The position numbers and the translations under genes were made by a program. This document shows, one piece after another, positions 18,559 through 27,189 of a stretch of 64,000 nucleotides of DNA. Position 1 is the first letter of the stretch; each line of letters begins with the position of its first letter. The notes beneath the pieces were generated by a model, which saw only the letters and a list, made by a program, of their open reading frames with translations, ran no database searches and was not told where the DNA came from. The stretch is from Desulfopila aestuarii DSM 18488 (GTDB lineage Bacteria > Desulfobacterota > Desulfobulbia > Desulfobulbales > Desulfocapsaceae), in assembly GCA_945863875.1 (NCBI GenBank), contig CAMBBS010000018.1, forward strand, positions 1 through 64,000, read 5' to 3'.

Positions 18559-19131
18559 TCAGTTTTCAAATAAATCACTGGAGATGCCGTTGACCAAAAG
18601 AATATGCACTTCTCTTGGACCATGACAGCCAATGGTCAAAACCCGTTCAATATCGGCGGTACGGCTGGGACCGGTGATGTAGGCAATAAATTTCGGCGCA
18701 TGTCCCTGATGGAAGGTGGTCATCGGCTCGACCGCGGCCAGATTGTCTTCGAGGATTGTTGCCGGGTCGACCAGAATAAAATGCAGCTCGGGTAAGGTTG
18801 TCGCCAGACGAATTTCCTCATCGGTGCTTTCCAGAACCACCGTTCCGCTGTCGGCCAGACAGAAATTGCAGAAGGTTACGCCCGTGCCGGGCATCTGGCC
18901 GGCATTTCTGAATTTTTCGGTAAAAACGTCAACGCCGGCCTCGGATAAAAGGGCCCGCAAGTGATGGCGCCTGACCAGTGACGTCTCGGGAACAAGGGCC
19001 GTCCCTTTTGCCTTATCTTTGATATAGGTGACGGCATCCTGAAGGCTGTCCACCTGGAGAACCTCCGCCCCGACACGCCTGGCAGACTCGATGAAACGGG
19101 CGGTATAACGCGCGGTATTGTTTTCTGTCAT
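18559..19131 (-). CDS. lutC: LutC-like lactate utilisation protein (LUD domain)
   Basis: 190 residues from the chosen start (MTENNTARYTA), which has a ribosome site AGGAG about nine bases upstream; a longer frame to 19197 lacks one. It is a single LUD domain with TALVPETSLV in the first half and the characteristic FCNFCLADSGTVVLES and ATTLPELHFILV segments, ending GPSRTADIERVLTIG. In Desulfovibrio this small subunit pairs with the fused iron-sulfur subunit. It is the first gene of the operon, about 77 bases from the transcript start predicted by the sigma-54 promoter at 19219-19234. Confidence 0.9.
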   Translation of the reverse strand: MTENNTARYTARFIESARRVGAEVLQVDSLQDAVTYIKDKAKGTALVPETSLVRRHHLRALLSEAGVDVFTEKFRNAGQMPGTGVTFCNFCLADSGTVVLESTDEEIRLATTLPELHFILVDPATILEDNLAAVEPMTTFHQGHAPKFIAYITGPSRTADIERVLTIGCHGPREVHILLVNGISSDLFEN

Positions 19132-19218
19132 ACACTGTCTCCTGCTCTTGATGGTATATACTCTGTAAAAGATGCAATGTTTGTTTGGTGCGGGCATTTG
19201 TCTTGCTCCTCAAGAATT

Positions 19219-19234
19219 AGCAACTGTTGTGCCA
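19219..19234 (-). promoter_or_regulatory. Sigma-54 (RpoN) promoter of the lactate operon
   Basis: Read on the minus strand the sequence is TGGCACAACAGTTGCT. The -24 element TGGCAC and the -12 element TTGCT are both present with correct spacing (GG and GC separated by 10 bases), differing from the consensus TGGCACG-N4-TTGCW at one position. The predicted start point is near 19208, giving a leader of about 77 bases before lutC. An NtrC-type regulator is encoded immediately upstream. Confidence 0.82.
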
Positions 19235-19320
19235 GAAGAAGTCTTCGGTAGACTATTGATTAAAAATCAATCTATTAGCTTTTTTTTGCCAAGCCGCCTT
19301 CGACGAACAGTGGGCATGGT

Positions 19321-19559
19321 GTCTGAAAAAAAGGACATTGTGCGGCCTTTTTTCCAGACCTTGCGATGGTATCCGGCAGTATCACCCCCAGGAAAAAATC
19401 TTCTAAGATATTAGAAAGAAAAAGTAATTTAATATTTTTCGGCTGTCTGAAAAAAAGGATGAATGTGCAGAACATACTTGGTGTGTGTTTGTTAAGCGCC
19501 CTTTTTGTGTGGTAAATTGTTGCATTTGTGACATTAATGCCTTGTCTTAAAAAAAAGAC
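19321..19559. promoter_or_regulatory. Four repeats of a GTCT-A6/8-GGAC element (candidate enhancer)
   Basis: Four 16-bp copies of a near-palindrome lie upstream of the sigma-54 promoter: GTCTGAAAAAAAGGAC at 19321-19336; an inverted copy at 19344-19359 (GTCTGGAAAAAAGGCC on the minus strand); GTCTGAAAAAAAGGAT at 19445-19460; and the fully symmetric GTCTTAAAAAAAAGAC at 19544-19559. They stand about 90 to 310 bp upstream of the -24 box, the usual position for enhancer sites of NtrC-type activators. Binding by the neighbouring regulator is inferred. Confidence 0.7.
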
Positions 19560-19617
19560 AAGAAGCTGTTGCATGGCCTATATATGGGGTGGTGAAGGCA
19601 CTACCGGGATCTATGGT

Positions 19618-21069
19618 TTACAGGGAAAGATGATACTTTTTCAGAAGTGCATAAAAGTGGGAACGCGACAGCCCGGACACATGCATGATCTCATGCATAT
19701 TGCCGTCGCACTGGCGGATCAGCTCACCGAGGTAGATTTTTTCGGCGGTATTCTTGAATTCTTTCAGGGGCAAAAGTGAGCTGTCAAAAATATCTTCAAA
19801 TATTTTCTGGCCGACAGTCTGGACCAGTGGATGCATTTCGCCATGTGTCTCCTCTATGACCTCTCTGCCGGTAAGCTTTGATATCTGCGCCTTGGCCACC
19901 TGGATACGCAAACTTCTTGGGAGGTGCATGGCGTACAGGGTACTCTCCCCGCCGGCATCGATTACCGCCCGCTCGAGAATGTTAAAGAGCTCCCGGACAT
20001 TGCCAGGCCAGTTGTATTCATTCAGGGTCGGGATGAAATCATCGCCGAATTTTTTATGTTCCAAACCAAATTTTTCACAGAGCTGGCCGCCCCTGACTGT
20101 TGCCAGTTCGGCAATGTCACCGGTGCGCTGTCGTAAAGGAGGCAGGTGGATGCGCATGGTATTGATGCGAAAGAGCAGATCGTTGCGAAAGAGCCCCTTG
20201 GCAACCATGTCGTCAAGGTTCCGGTTGGTCGCGGCAATGAGCCGAAAATTGCTGATCTGTTCCTTGACGGCACCAACCGGCCTGAACTGTTTTTCCTGCA
20301 GAACCCGGAGAAATACTTTCTGGATGGACAGGGGCATTTCGCCCACCTCGTCGAGAAAGAGTGTCCCACCGTCGGCAGCATTAATAAGTCCCTGGCGATC
20401 AAATTGCGCGCCGGTGAATGAGCCTTTTTTGTGGCCGAAAAGGGTTGATTCGACGAGGGATTCCGTCAGGGCGGTGCAGTCGACCACGACGAAGTTTCCC
20501 AAGGAGCGGCCGCTGTTTTTATGAATAATGCCGGCAAACAATTCTTTTCCGGTGCCGGTTTCTCCGCTAATCAGCACGTTGGTATCTGAACGCGCCGCCT
20601 TGGCGGTCAGGCTGATGCTTGCTCGTATTTCCGGGCAGCTGCCGATGACTCCCTGCATGGCCGGTGCTGCCGGTGCGATGTGGCCTTTTTTTTCCGTGCG
20701 ATATTTCAGTGCCCTGTTAAGGGTAAGGGTGATGTCGCGAATGGAGGTCGGTTTGAGGAGATAATCCCAGACGCCCCCCTGGATGGCCAGTTCGGCACCG
20801 TTCGGGTTGCCCTTGCCGGTCAGGATGATGACTTCAGGCGGATCATCCTGGGCCAGCAGTGACGGTAGAATTTCCAGGCCATTGCCGTCGGGGAGGAAGA
20901 CGTCAAGAAACACCACGTCATAATTGCTATTTTGGGCAAGACGCAGGCCCATCTGGCGCGTGTGGGCCATATCGGCATGGTAGGCAAGCCGGGTAACCAG
21001 GCTGACCATCGTTTCGCAGGCTTCAACATCATCGTCTATTATAAGGATCCTGGGCATACTTTTTTCCAT
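19618..21069 (-). CDS. Sigma-54-dependent response regulator (LurR-like)
   Basis: 483 residues from the chosen start [14 protein letters not shown]. The receiver has acidic residues DDD and phospho-acceptor Asp56 in VFLDVFLPDGNG. The AAA+ domain has Walker A GETGTGKE, the sigma-54 contact loop GSFTGA (a common variant of GAFTGA), and Walker B GGTLFLDEVGE. The C-terminal Fis-type helix-turn-helix contains MHVSGLSRSHFYALLKKY. The start overlaps the end of the sensor kinase gene by 41 bp, implying coupled synthesis. In Desulfovibrio vulgaris the two-component pair LurRS controls lactate oxidation through sigma-54. The position next to the lactate operon, its promoter and its enhancer-like sites makes that role likely here too. 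Confidence 0.88.
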   Translation of the reverse strand: MEKSMPRILIIDDDVEACETMVSLVTRLAYHADMAHTRQMGLRLAQNSNYDVVFLDVFLPDGNGLEILPSLLAQDDPPEVIILTGKGNPNGAELAIQGGVWDYLLKPTSIRDITLTLNRALKYRTEKKGHIAPAAPAMQGVIGSCPEIRASISLTAKAARSDTNVLISGETGTGKELFAGIIHKNSGRSLGNFVVVDCTALTESLVESTLFGHKKGSFTGAQFDRQGLINAADGGTLFLDEVGEMPLSIQKVFLRVLQEKQFRPVGAVKEQISNFRLIAATNRNLDDMVAKGLFRNDLLFRINTMRIHLPPLRQRTGDIAELATVRGGQLCEKFGLEHKKFGDDFIPTLNEYNWPGNVRELFNILERAVIDAGGESTLYAMHLPRSLRIQVAKAQISKLTGREVIEETHGEMHPLVQTVGQKIFEDIFDSSLLPLKEFKNTAEKIYLGELIRQCDGNMHEIMHVSGLSRSHFYALLKKYHLSL

Positions 21070-23728
21070 TGTGCATAACCTCACGGATACCGTCCATGAG
21101 ATCTTTTTTGTCATAGGGCTTGATAATGACACTGTGGATATTTGAGTATTCCTTTGCGGCGACCCGGGCGTCGTCTCGACCGGAGAGAAGAATGACCGGG
21201 AGTTCGGGGAGCAGGCCGGCCAGTTTGGTGCCGTTCATGATCGGCATGTCGAAATCGGTAATGAGCATGTCGAAATGATGGGTTCCGGCGGCAACGAGGC
21301 GTAATGCCGCTTTCGCTTCGCGTAGCGCGGTGACCGAAAAGCCCATATCTTCCAGCAGGCGGGGCGTTGTCTGCAGCTGGTCTTCATCATCCTCAACAAA
21401 AAGGATGTGTCCGCCGAGGTCATGCAGGCCACCCGGACTGCTCGAGACGATATCTGCACAGGCGGCGGCTTCCGGCAGGAAGATGGAAAAAGTTGTCCCT
21501 CCGGTATCGCCGCAGCTGACTTGAATGGTCCCTAGATGACTCTTGACAATACCATGGACGACGGCCAGGCCGAGGCCGGTGCCCTCTGATTTACTTTTCG
21601 TTGAGAAAAACGGATCAAAAATCTTATCCAGTATTTCCGGTTTTATGCCAGGCCCGTTGTCTGAAACCGAGAGTCTTATACATCCTTTGGCGGCGGCTGT
21701 ATCAGCGGACGTCAGGGGATTTTCCTCACATGGCGTGGGGGCAAGCTCGATGTCGATCTGACCGCCGGTTGTCCGCAGGGCATGGAAGGCATTGGTGCAG
21801 AGGTTAAGGAGGGCCTGATGCATCTGGGTTGGGTCGGCATGGACAAAGAAATTCCGCTCGATTGCAATATGGCTGCTTACCGTTATATCGGCAGGCATGG
21901 ACGCCTCCATCAACTGGACAACTTCCTGCACCACCTGGCCCAGATCGGTTGGTCGAAAACCCTCGCGCGACGGGCGACTGAAAGAAAGAATCTGCTGGAC
22001 AACCCGCGCCCCTCTCCGGGCCGCCTTGAGAACTCTGTTTAAGTCGGCCTCGGTTCGGCTGCCGGGGTTTAAATCGCCGATGGCAAGTTCCGTGGAATTG
22101 ATAATCGAGGTGAGGATGTTGTTGAAGTCGTGGGCAATGCCCCCGGCAAGGGTGCCGATGGCCTCCATTTTCTGCGACTGCAGGAGCTGCTTTTCAAGGT
22201 TTTGTTCCTTGGTGATATTTTCCGCAGTGGTGAGGATGCCAACTATACGATCCCCCTGGCCTCTGAGCGGTACCTTATTGACCTCTATCCAGGCCTCGGT
22301 GCCGTTCATGTCGTTGACCTTTCGGCGTATTTTACGATAAGCTTCGTTCTTGTTGACGACGAAGCTGTCGGTGTTTATCGACCATTCACTGTAGTCTTTG
22401 TCGCTGAGCAGTTCGCCAGTTTTTTTACCGACGACCTGGAGAATATTCCTGATGCCGAAAAAATCAATGAATGCCTGATTGGCGCCGAGATACTTGCCCT
22501 CCACGTCTTTCCATGAGACAAGCTGGGGGATGGTGTCCATGAGAGTTTCCTGAAACGCCAGTTGGTCGGTTATTTTGCGCTCGACCTTGCGGCGTTCGAG
22601 CATTGCCGCGACCATGGACATCAGAGCAAGAAAGAGTATGACAAAACTGATTATCATCGTCCAGAACAGCTCTTTTGACAGAGAATAGAAGGCCTCCGGC
22701 GCGTTGATGATCCTGCTGTTTTCCGGCAGGAGCTGCTGGTTGATACCTAGCTTGTCCATCACCTGGTAATCAAAGAGATACATACCGTCACCCGGCTCGC
22801 GGATGAGGGGGATAGCATCGGCCTTGACGCCGCCGAGGATCTGCAGTGCCATCTCTCCGGCTGTCTTGCCGTGCTCCACACCGGAAAGGACTCTGCCGCC
22901 GACGGTGCCGTAGCCGACCATAAATTCCCAGGCGGTGTAGATGGGCACGGAACTGTGCTTATAGATGGCGGCCGTTACCTCTTCCGAGGTGTAAAATCGT
23001 CCGTTGATGGTCTGATAATAGGGGGCAATAAACAAAAAAGCGTTGTCGGGGAGCGCGCCAACCCTTTTTTGCGTCTCCTCGAGACTGAGCTGACTCCAGA
23101 ATTCTACCTGCAGTCCCAGATTGTTTTGTTCGAGAAGTTTTTCCGCCTGATGGCGAATGGCGATACCGGTGGTGGATGTGTCAATGAGATAGACGAGGCG
23201 GTTTTTTTCCGGATGGAGTTTTTTTGCCACCTGCAGGGTGCCGATAAAATCGTAGACCTCGACAATGCCGGTAATATTGCCTGCGGCTATGTCGGCATCG
23301 CCGAGGTCGTTGACACCGCAAAATACAATGGGAATGTCTTTGAAAAGATCGTGCCGGTGCTTATTGACGAAGTTTAAGGCATCATTATCGGACAGAATAA
23401 TGACGTCAAGGTGCTCATCTTTGAATTTATCCCGGTACAGTGCATACAGATTGTTGGAGATACTTTCATAATTGTATTTCTTCGCATCCATATACTCAAT
23501 CTGCAAATCCACTTTATAGCGGCTCTGGTTTAACACGGTGCGAATTCCCTCGAGCAGTCCATCTGACCAATGGTAGCCGTTGTGATAGGAATTGAGATAG
23601 AGGACGGTTTTTTTCTCCTGATCGGCAAGAGGCTGTGGCGGCAGCATCAAGAAAAAGCATGCAATAATACAGGCCAGGCAGATAATAAAACATGCAGCGC
23701 CGGTTCGTGGGTGTGGATTTTCCTTCAT
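21029..23728 (-). CDS. Membrane hybrid sensor kinase with ABC-substrate-binding-like sensor domain
   Basis: 899 residues from the ATG at 23728 (GAGG site). Signal/anchor at about 10-35, then a periplasmic domain of about 310 residues of the ABC substrate-binding type ([34 protein letters not shown] as [22 protein letters not shown]), and TM2 near 355-380 ([16 protein letters not shown]). A PAS domain follows, then HisKA with HDFNN, an ATPase domain with [11 protein letters not shown], and a C-terminal receiver with Asp in [11 protein letters not shown]. It most likely phosphorylates the adjacent NtrC-type regulator. An organic acid such as lactate is a reasonable candidate ligand, but nothing in the sequence fixes it. 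Its gene is divergent from the DUF401 permease gene. Confidence 0.88.
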   Translation of the reverse strand: MKENPHPRTGAACFIICLACIIACFFLMLPPQPLADQEKKTVLYLNSYHNGYHWSDGLLEGIRTVLNQSRYKVDLQIEYMDAKKYNYESISNNLYALYRDKFKDEHLDVIILSDNDALNFVNKHRHDLFKDIPIVFCGVNDLGDADIAAGNITGIVEVYDFIGTLQVAKKLHPEKNRLVYLIDTSTTGIAIRHQAEKLLEQNNLGLQVEFWSQLSLEETQKRVGALPDNAFLFIAPYYQTINGRFYTSEEVTAAIYKHSSVPIYTAWEFMVGYGTVGGRVLSGVEHGKTAGEMALQILGGVKADAIPLIREPGDGMYLFDYQVMDKLGINQQLLPENSRIINAPEAFYSLSKELFWTMIISFVILFLALMSMVAAMLERRKVERKITDQLAFQETLMDTIPQLVSWKDVEGKYLGANQAFIDFFGIRNILQVVGKKTGELLSDKDYSEWSINTDSFVVNKNEAYRKIRRKVNDMNGTEAWIEVNKVPLRGQGDRIVGILTTAENITKEQNLEKQLLQSQKMEAIGTLAGGIAHDFNNILTSIINSTELAIGDLNPGSRTEADLNRVLKAARRGARVVQQILSFSRPSREGFRPTDLGQVVQEVVQLMEASMPADITVSSHIAIERNFFVHADPTQMHQALLNLCTNAFHALRTTGGQIDIELAPTPCEENPLTSADTAAAKGCIRLSVSDNGPGIKPEILDKIFDPFFSTKSKSEGTGLGLAVVHGIVKSHLGTIQVSCGDTGGTTFSIFLPEAAACADIVSSSPGGLHDLGGHILFVEDDEDQLQTTPRLLEDMGFSVTALREAKAALRLVAAGTHHFDMLITDFDMPIMNGTKLAGLLPELPVILLSGRDDARVAAKEYSNIHSVIIKPYDKKDLMDGIREVMHNGKKYAQDPYNRR

Positions 23729-23917
23729 AGTCCTCAAGGTTGGTCTGGTCCGATTTTATTAAAGAAAGATATAATACCTGCAAAATCGGGTAAAAGCAAA
23801 AAACATACCGTGGAGTTCTCTTCGGTTGCTTTTGTTTTGAGACAATCTGCTGGTGCAATCCCTTTTTGACATGCACTTTTTCTGCGGATGTGGTTACGGT
23901 TTGCATAATTTTCTCAA

Positions 23918-23954
23918 AACACCGTATGCCATTGGACTCCTGGTGTACGGTGTT
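23918..23954. promoter_or_regulatory. Inverted repeat in the divergent promoter region
   Basis: AACACCGTA at 23918-23926 is exactly complementary to TACGGTGTT at 23946-23954. It lies 37 bp before the DUF401 permease gene in the region shared with the divergent sensor kinase gene. It could be a regulator site or a leader hairpin. Confidence 0.4.
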
Positions 23955-23990
23955 GCCAAGCTGATGCCACCTTTTTTATGAGATTCATTT

Positions 23991-25280
23991 ATGGAATTCA
24001 TGATAATTGCCCTGCCCTTTGTGAAAGTGATTGCGGCCTTTTGTCTGATGCTGGCCGGTATTAGAAACAAACTCGGCCTTGCTCTGTCTATTCTGGCGGG
24101 CGGGCTGTTTATGGGGCTGATCTTCGGACTTTCGACCACCGCGCTGTTCAAGGCAAGCAGCCTCGCTTTGGTGCAGGAAAAGTTTCTCTTTCTGGTGACC
24201 ATCGTTGGCTCGATACTCATTCTTTCCGATGCGCTGGAAAGGTCGGGCCAGTCCGTAAGGCTGATGGAAGCATTGTCCGGCTATCTTGTCCGGCCGCGCT
24301 TGCGGTTGATATTTTTCCCGGCGCTGATCGGTCTATTACCGATGCCCGGCGGGGCAATTTTTTCGGCGCCAATGGTCAAGGCGGTAAGTGCCGGTATGGG
24401 CCTTAACAAAGAGGATAGGGTTGTTATCAATTACTGGTTCCGCCACGTCTGGGAGATGGCCTGGCCGCTGTATCCGGGAATCATACTGACCGTTGCCCTG
24501 GCTGATGTCCCTGTCACGGCATACATCGCCAAATCCTGGCCGGGGGTTGTCGCCATGTTTGCAACCGGCTGGTTCTTTTTCCTCCGGCCGGGAGTGTTGC
24601 ATATCGTGCCGCTGCCATCGGCAGCCGACCTGCCCCAGGGGAAAAGGAGCAAACGTAGGGTGGTGACCGAGGGGCTGCCCCTGCTCATCGCCATAGTCGG
24701 GGCCATCGGGCTGGAGACGCTGCTGGCCGGCTTTGCCCCGAATATTTCCTTTGAGTGGGGAGTTATTATTGCCCTGTTCGCTGCCATTATCTGTATTATG
24801 GTTCAGAATCGGCTTGGCGTCAGTTTTCTCGCGGCAGTCTTGAAGAAGAAAAGTCTCTGGACCATGCTCATGGTTATCGCGGCGATTTTTGTCTTCAAGG
24901 ACGTGATGCAGGCAGCGGGAATTGTTGAGGCGATGGCGCAAAGTGCCGGCGGTGGGGTTGCCCTGTTTGCCGCGGCAGTATTTCTTCCCTTTTTGGTGGG
25001 GATGGTCGCGGGCATCAATGTGGCCTTTGTTGGGGCGACATTTCCCCTGTTGATTGGTCTTCTCAAGTCGCTTGGCATGGAGGACCAGATAGTGCCGTAC
25101 TTGATATTAGGATCGTTTTCCGGCTTCACCGGGGTGATGATCTCGCCAATTCACATCTGTTTTGTTCTTACCTGTAATTATTTTGATACGGACCTGGGCC
25201 GAGCCTGGCGCAGACTGGTTGCACCTTCGATTTGTTTCGGGTTGTCAGGTGTTTTGCTCTTTTGGTTTTTATTGTTATAA
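23991..25280 (+). CDS. DUF401 family integral membrane protein (probable permease)
   Basis: 429 residues with about 11-12 membrane segments and no signal peptide. The pattern MPGGAIFSAPMVK (residues about 116-128), RHVWEMAWPLYPGI, and the C-terminal FSGFTGVMISPIHICFVLT identify the DUF401 family, a conserved group of transporters related to gluconate/citrate type permeases with no established substrate. It is divergent from the sensor kinase and regulator of the lactate operon. The window contains no other lactate permease, so a role in lactate or related carboxylate uptake is plausible but unproven. A terminator lies right after the gene. Confidence 0.8.
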   Translation: MEFMIIALPFVKVIAAFCLMLAGIRNKLGLALSILAGGLFMGLIFGLSTTALFKASSLALVQEKFLFLVTIVGSILILSDALERSGQSVRLMEALSGYLVRPRLRLIFFPALIGLLPMPGGAIFSAPMVKAVSAGMGLNKEDRVVINYWFRHVWEMAWPLYPGIILTVALADVPVTAYIAKSWPGVVAMFATGWFFFLRPGVLHIVPLPSAADLPQGKRSKRRVVTEGLPLLIAIVGAIGLETLLAGFAPNISFEWGVIIALFAAIICIMVQNRLGVSFLAAVLKKKSLWTMLMVIAAIFVFKDVMQAAGIVEAMAQSAGGGVALFAAAVFLPFLVGMVAGINVAFVGATFPLLIGLLKSLGMEDQIVPYLILGSFSGFTGVMISPIHICFVLTCNYFDTDLGRAWRRLVAPSICFGLSGVLLFWFLLL

Positions 25281-25335
25281 AACCACCCCCCCACCAAAAA
25301 AAGTGGTTTTTTCAGGCAAGAGGTGGTGGGGTGGC
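25279..25335 (+). terminator. Terminator with alternative stems after DUF401
   Basis: AAAACCAC (25279-25286) pairs with GTGGTTTT (25303-25310), followed by TT. A second, mutually exclusive pairing exists between a C-rich 13-mer (25283-25295) and a G-rich 13-mer (25322-25334) with one mismatch. The first stem is a conventional terminator and also overlaps the stop codon. Confidence 0.65.
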
Positions 25336-25341
25336 GAGCAA

Positions 25342-25692
25342 TTATATTTCAGCGACACCCGAGGGAATGAGGCAGATAAAGACGAAGTCTTCGCCGCCGC
25401 CGTTCATGAACTGGTGCTCTTCATTGCCGGGAATGAAAACCACCGTGCCGCTGGTGACGGTCCGCCATTCACCGTTTTGATAGACCTGTCCTTTACCGGA
25501 ATGGATGAATATTTCGTGCTCCCATGCGTGCGCGTGCCGTGGGGTGAACCCTCCGGGAGCTACGGTGAATACCCGCATACAAAAGTTATCGGCTGCATCT
25601 TCCTTGCCGATGACAACCCTGCCGGTGACGCCTTTGACTGTCTCATTGTCAAATTTATGGGAGGGGGAATCCTGGTAGTCCGCAATTTTCAT
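25342..25692 (-). CDS. Cupin domain protein
   Basis: 116 residues, one cupin barrel. Motif 1 is PRHAHAWEHEIFIHSGKG, giving the two histidines and glutamate for a metal. Motif 2 is FIPGNEEHQFMN, giving the third histidine. It is a small cytoplasmic beta-barrel protein; single-domain cupins of this kind bind a divalent metal and act as sugar isomerases, dioxygenases or ligand sensors. No substrate is suggested by the neighbours (DUF401 transporter convergent, EamA exporter on the same strand). Confidence 0.8.
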   Translation of the reverse strand: MKIADYQDSPSHKFDNETVKGVTGRVVIGKEDAADNFCMRVFTVAPGGFTPRHAHAWEHEIFIHSGKGQVYQNGEWRTVTSGTVVFIPGNEEHQFMNGGGEDFVFICLIPSGVAEI

Positions 25693-25772
25693 AATAGTCT
25701 CATTGATGTGGTTTTGGAAAAAAAATTACTGCCTCTGCTAATAATAAAGCGAAATACTTCTTCTGCAACTCT

Positions 25773-26666
25773 TTAAGGTTCCGTCCGTGTGGTCTTACCG
25801 GTTAGTCCCATATAAATGGCCGCCAGGGTCAGGACAACTCCTGTCCAGTTGAGGATGTCCGTCGGCCGGTTGAACAGCAGAACATCCCAGATAAAGGCCA
25901 GGGCGGGTTGGAGAAGCAGGATCAAACCGGTGAATGATGCACGGATTTTCGGCATGGCATTGGCGATCAAAACCCAGCCGATTGTTTGACTGAACAGGCC
26001 AAGGCCAAGCAGAGAAAGAAGGCTTTTGGTATTCGGAATGACAAAAGAATCCCCGGCATGAAACATCTTCATACCAAGAAAGAGAGCGCAACTGATGGAG
26101 ATGATCATAAGGGCTGAAAAGATGGAACTACTTTTGTCCGACTGAATTTTTCGCAGGCTGAGAAGGAAAGCGGTGTAACATACAGCCGTCAGCAAACCGT
26201 AATAGATGCCGGTCTTATAGTCGTTGTCCAGGTTGCTCCAGTTGAGGCCGACAATGAGCAGGAGGCCGACAACTGCCAGAGGTATGGCGGCAAAAAACCT
26301 GGGCCGGCTCTTTTCACCGAAAAAGAGTATTCCGGTCGCAGCAAGAAAAAAGACCTGGAAATTGCCAAGAAGCGTCGCCAGCCCTGGGCCGATGTACATG
26401 ATACTTTCATGCCAGAAAAAAAGGTCGAGGGCGAAGACAAAGCCGCAAAAAGTAATCAGAAGTAACTCGACGGGAGTGAGTTTTTTGAAATCTTTAAACC
26501 AGAGAGTGGCGCACAGCAGAAAAAACGCGCCAAAAAATACCCGATAAAAAGCTGACGCCGTTGGAGGAACATCTGCAAGCTTGACAAAAATCCCTGAAAA
26601 ACTAATGAGAAAGGCACCGCAGAGCACCTGAAAAGTCGGCATATGCCGGAGATGAGAATTGTCCAT
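25773..26666 (-). CDS. EamA/DMT family transporter
   Basis: 297 residues from MDNSHLRHMPTFQ; an upstream in-frame start at 26693 is possible. There are ten membrane segments in two EamA repeats (first about 8-145, second about 155-290). Typical features are GIFVKLADVPPTASAFYRVFFG in the first repeat and the GLILLLQPALAFIWDVLLF segment in the second. DMT members export amino acids, nucleobases or other metabolites; the substrate here is unknown. The final residues are polar, in the cytoplasm. Confidence 0.85.
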   Translation of the reverse strand: MDNSHLRHMPTFQVLCGAFLISFSGIFVKLADVPPTASAFYRVFFGAFFLLCATLWFKDFKKLTPVELLLITFCGFVFALDLFFWHESIMYIGPGLATLLGNFQVFFLAATGILFFGEKSRPRFFAAIPLAVVGLLLIVGLNWSNLDNDYKTGIYYGLLTAVCYTAFLLSLRKIQSDKSSSIFSALMIISISCALFLGMKMFHAGDSFVIPNTKSLLSLLGLGLFSQTIGWVLIANAMPKIRASFTGLILLLQPALAFIWDVLLFNRPTDILNWTGVVLTLAAIYMGLTGKTTRTEP

Positions 26667-27189
26667 AGCTGCTCTATTCGAAGGGAAAAACATGAAGTGC
26701 AATTGACGATCGGCAATGGCTTATTTGGACAGAAGTCGTTGCCCAAGGAAAGATTCATTTTTGGCTAAGATAATGGGCCTGGTGAAATTACGCACATGAT
26801 ATTTTCTCGACGTGGCGCACCTGGGTTGCTGTCTTTGCCCCTCACAACCATTTCTTTGTGCATATGTTTCTCAAAGAGCTCTACGGAGTAGCAGTATTGC
26901 ACAATATGTTGAAGGAAATCATAAGTCGTCTCGCTCTGATGGGAGACGCAAACGGAAATGACGTGAAAAATATATTACGAATAATAACAATAGTATAAGT
27001 AATTTAATCTGTAATTGCAGTGAAATATTGTTGAAGTTTTAGAAATATTTAGTATGTCTCTAGGCGTAATATGCAATGGTAGCTTATTGTTTTCTCTTGG
27101 TCGCGCACACTTTGCACAACAAGATATAGGGAGTGGCGCGGAAGAAAACGGTTTTTTTGTGTTGATTGCCCGGCTGAACATATTTTTCA
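26667..27189. other. AT-rich intergenic region, no gene seen
   Basis: About 520 bp between the EamA gene and the dihydroorotate-dehydrogenase-like gene, which are divergent, so both promoters should be here. I see no coding pattern or tRNA. A weak hairpin, CGTCTC at 26927-26932 against GAGACG at 26943-26948, is the only structure that stands out. Confidence 0.5.

Noticed and set aside
23890-23956. Possible sigma-54 promoters before the DUF401 gene (TGGTTACGGTTTGCA and TGGTGTACGGTGTTGC)
   Set aside because: GG to GC spacing is 9 and 11 bases instead of the required 10.
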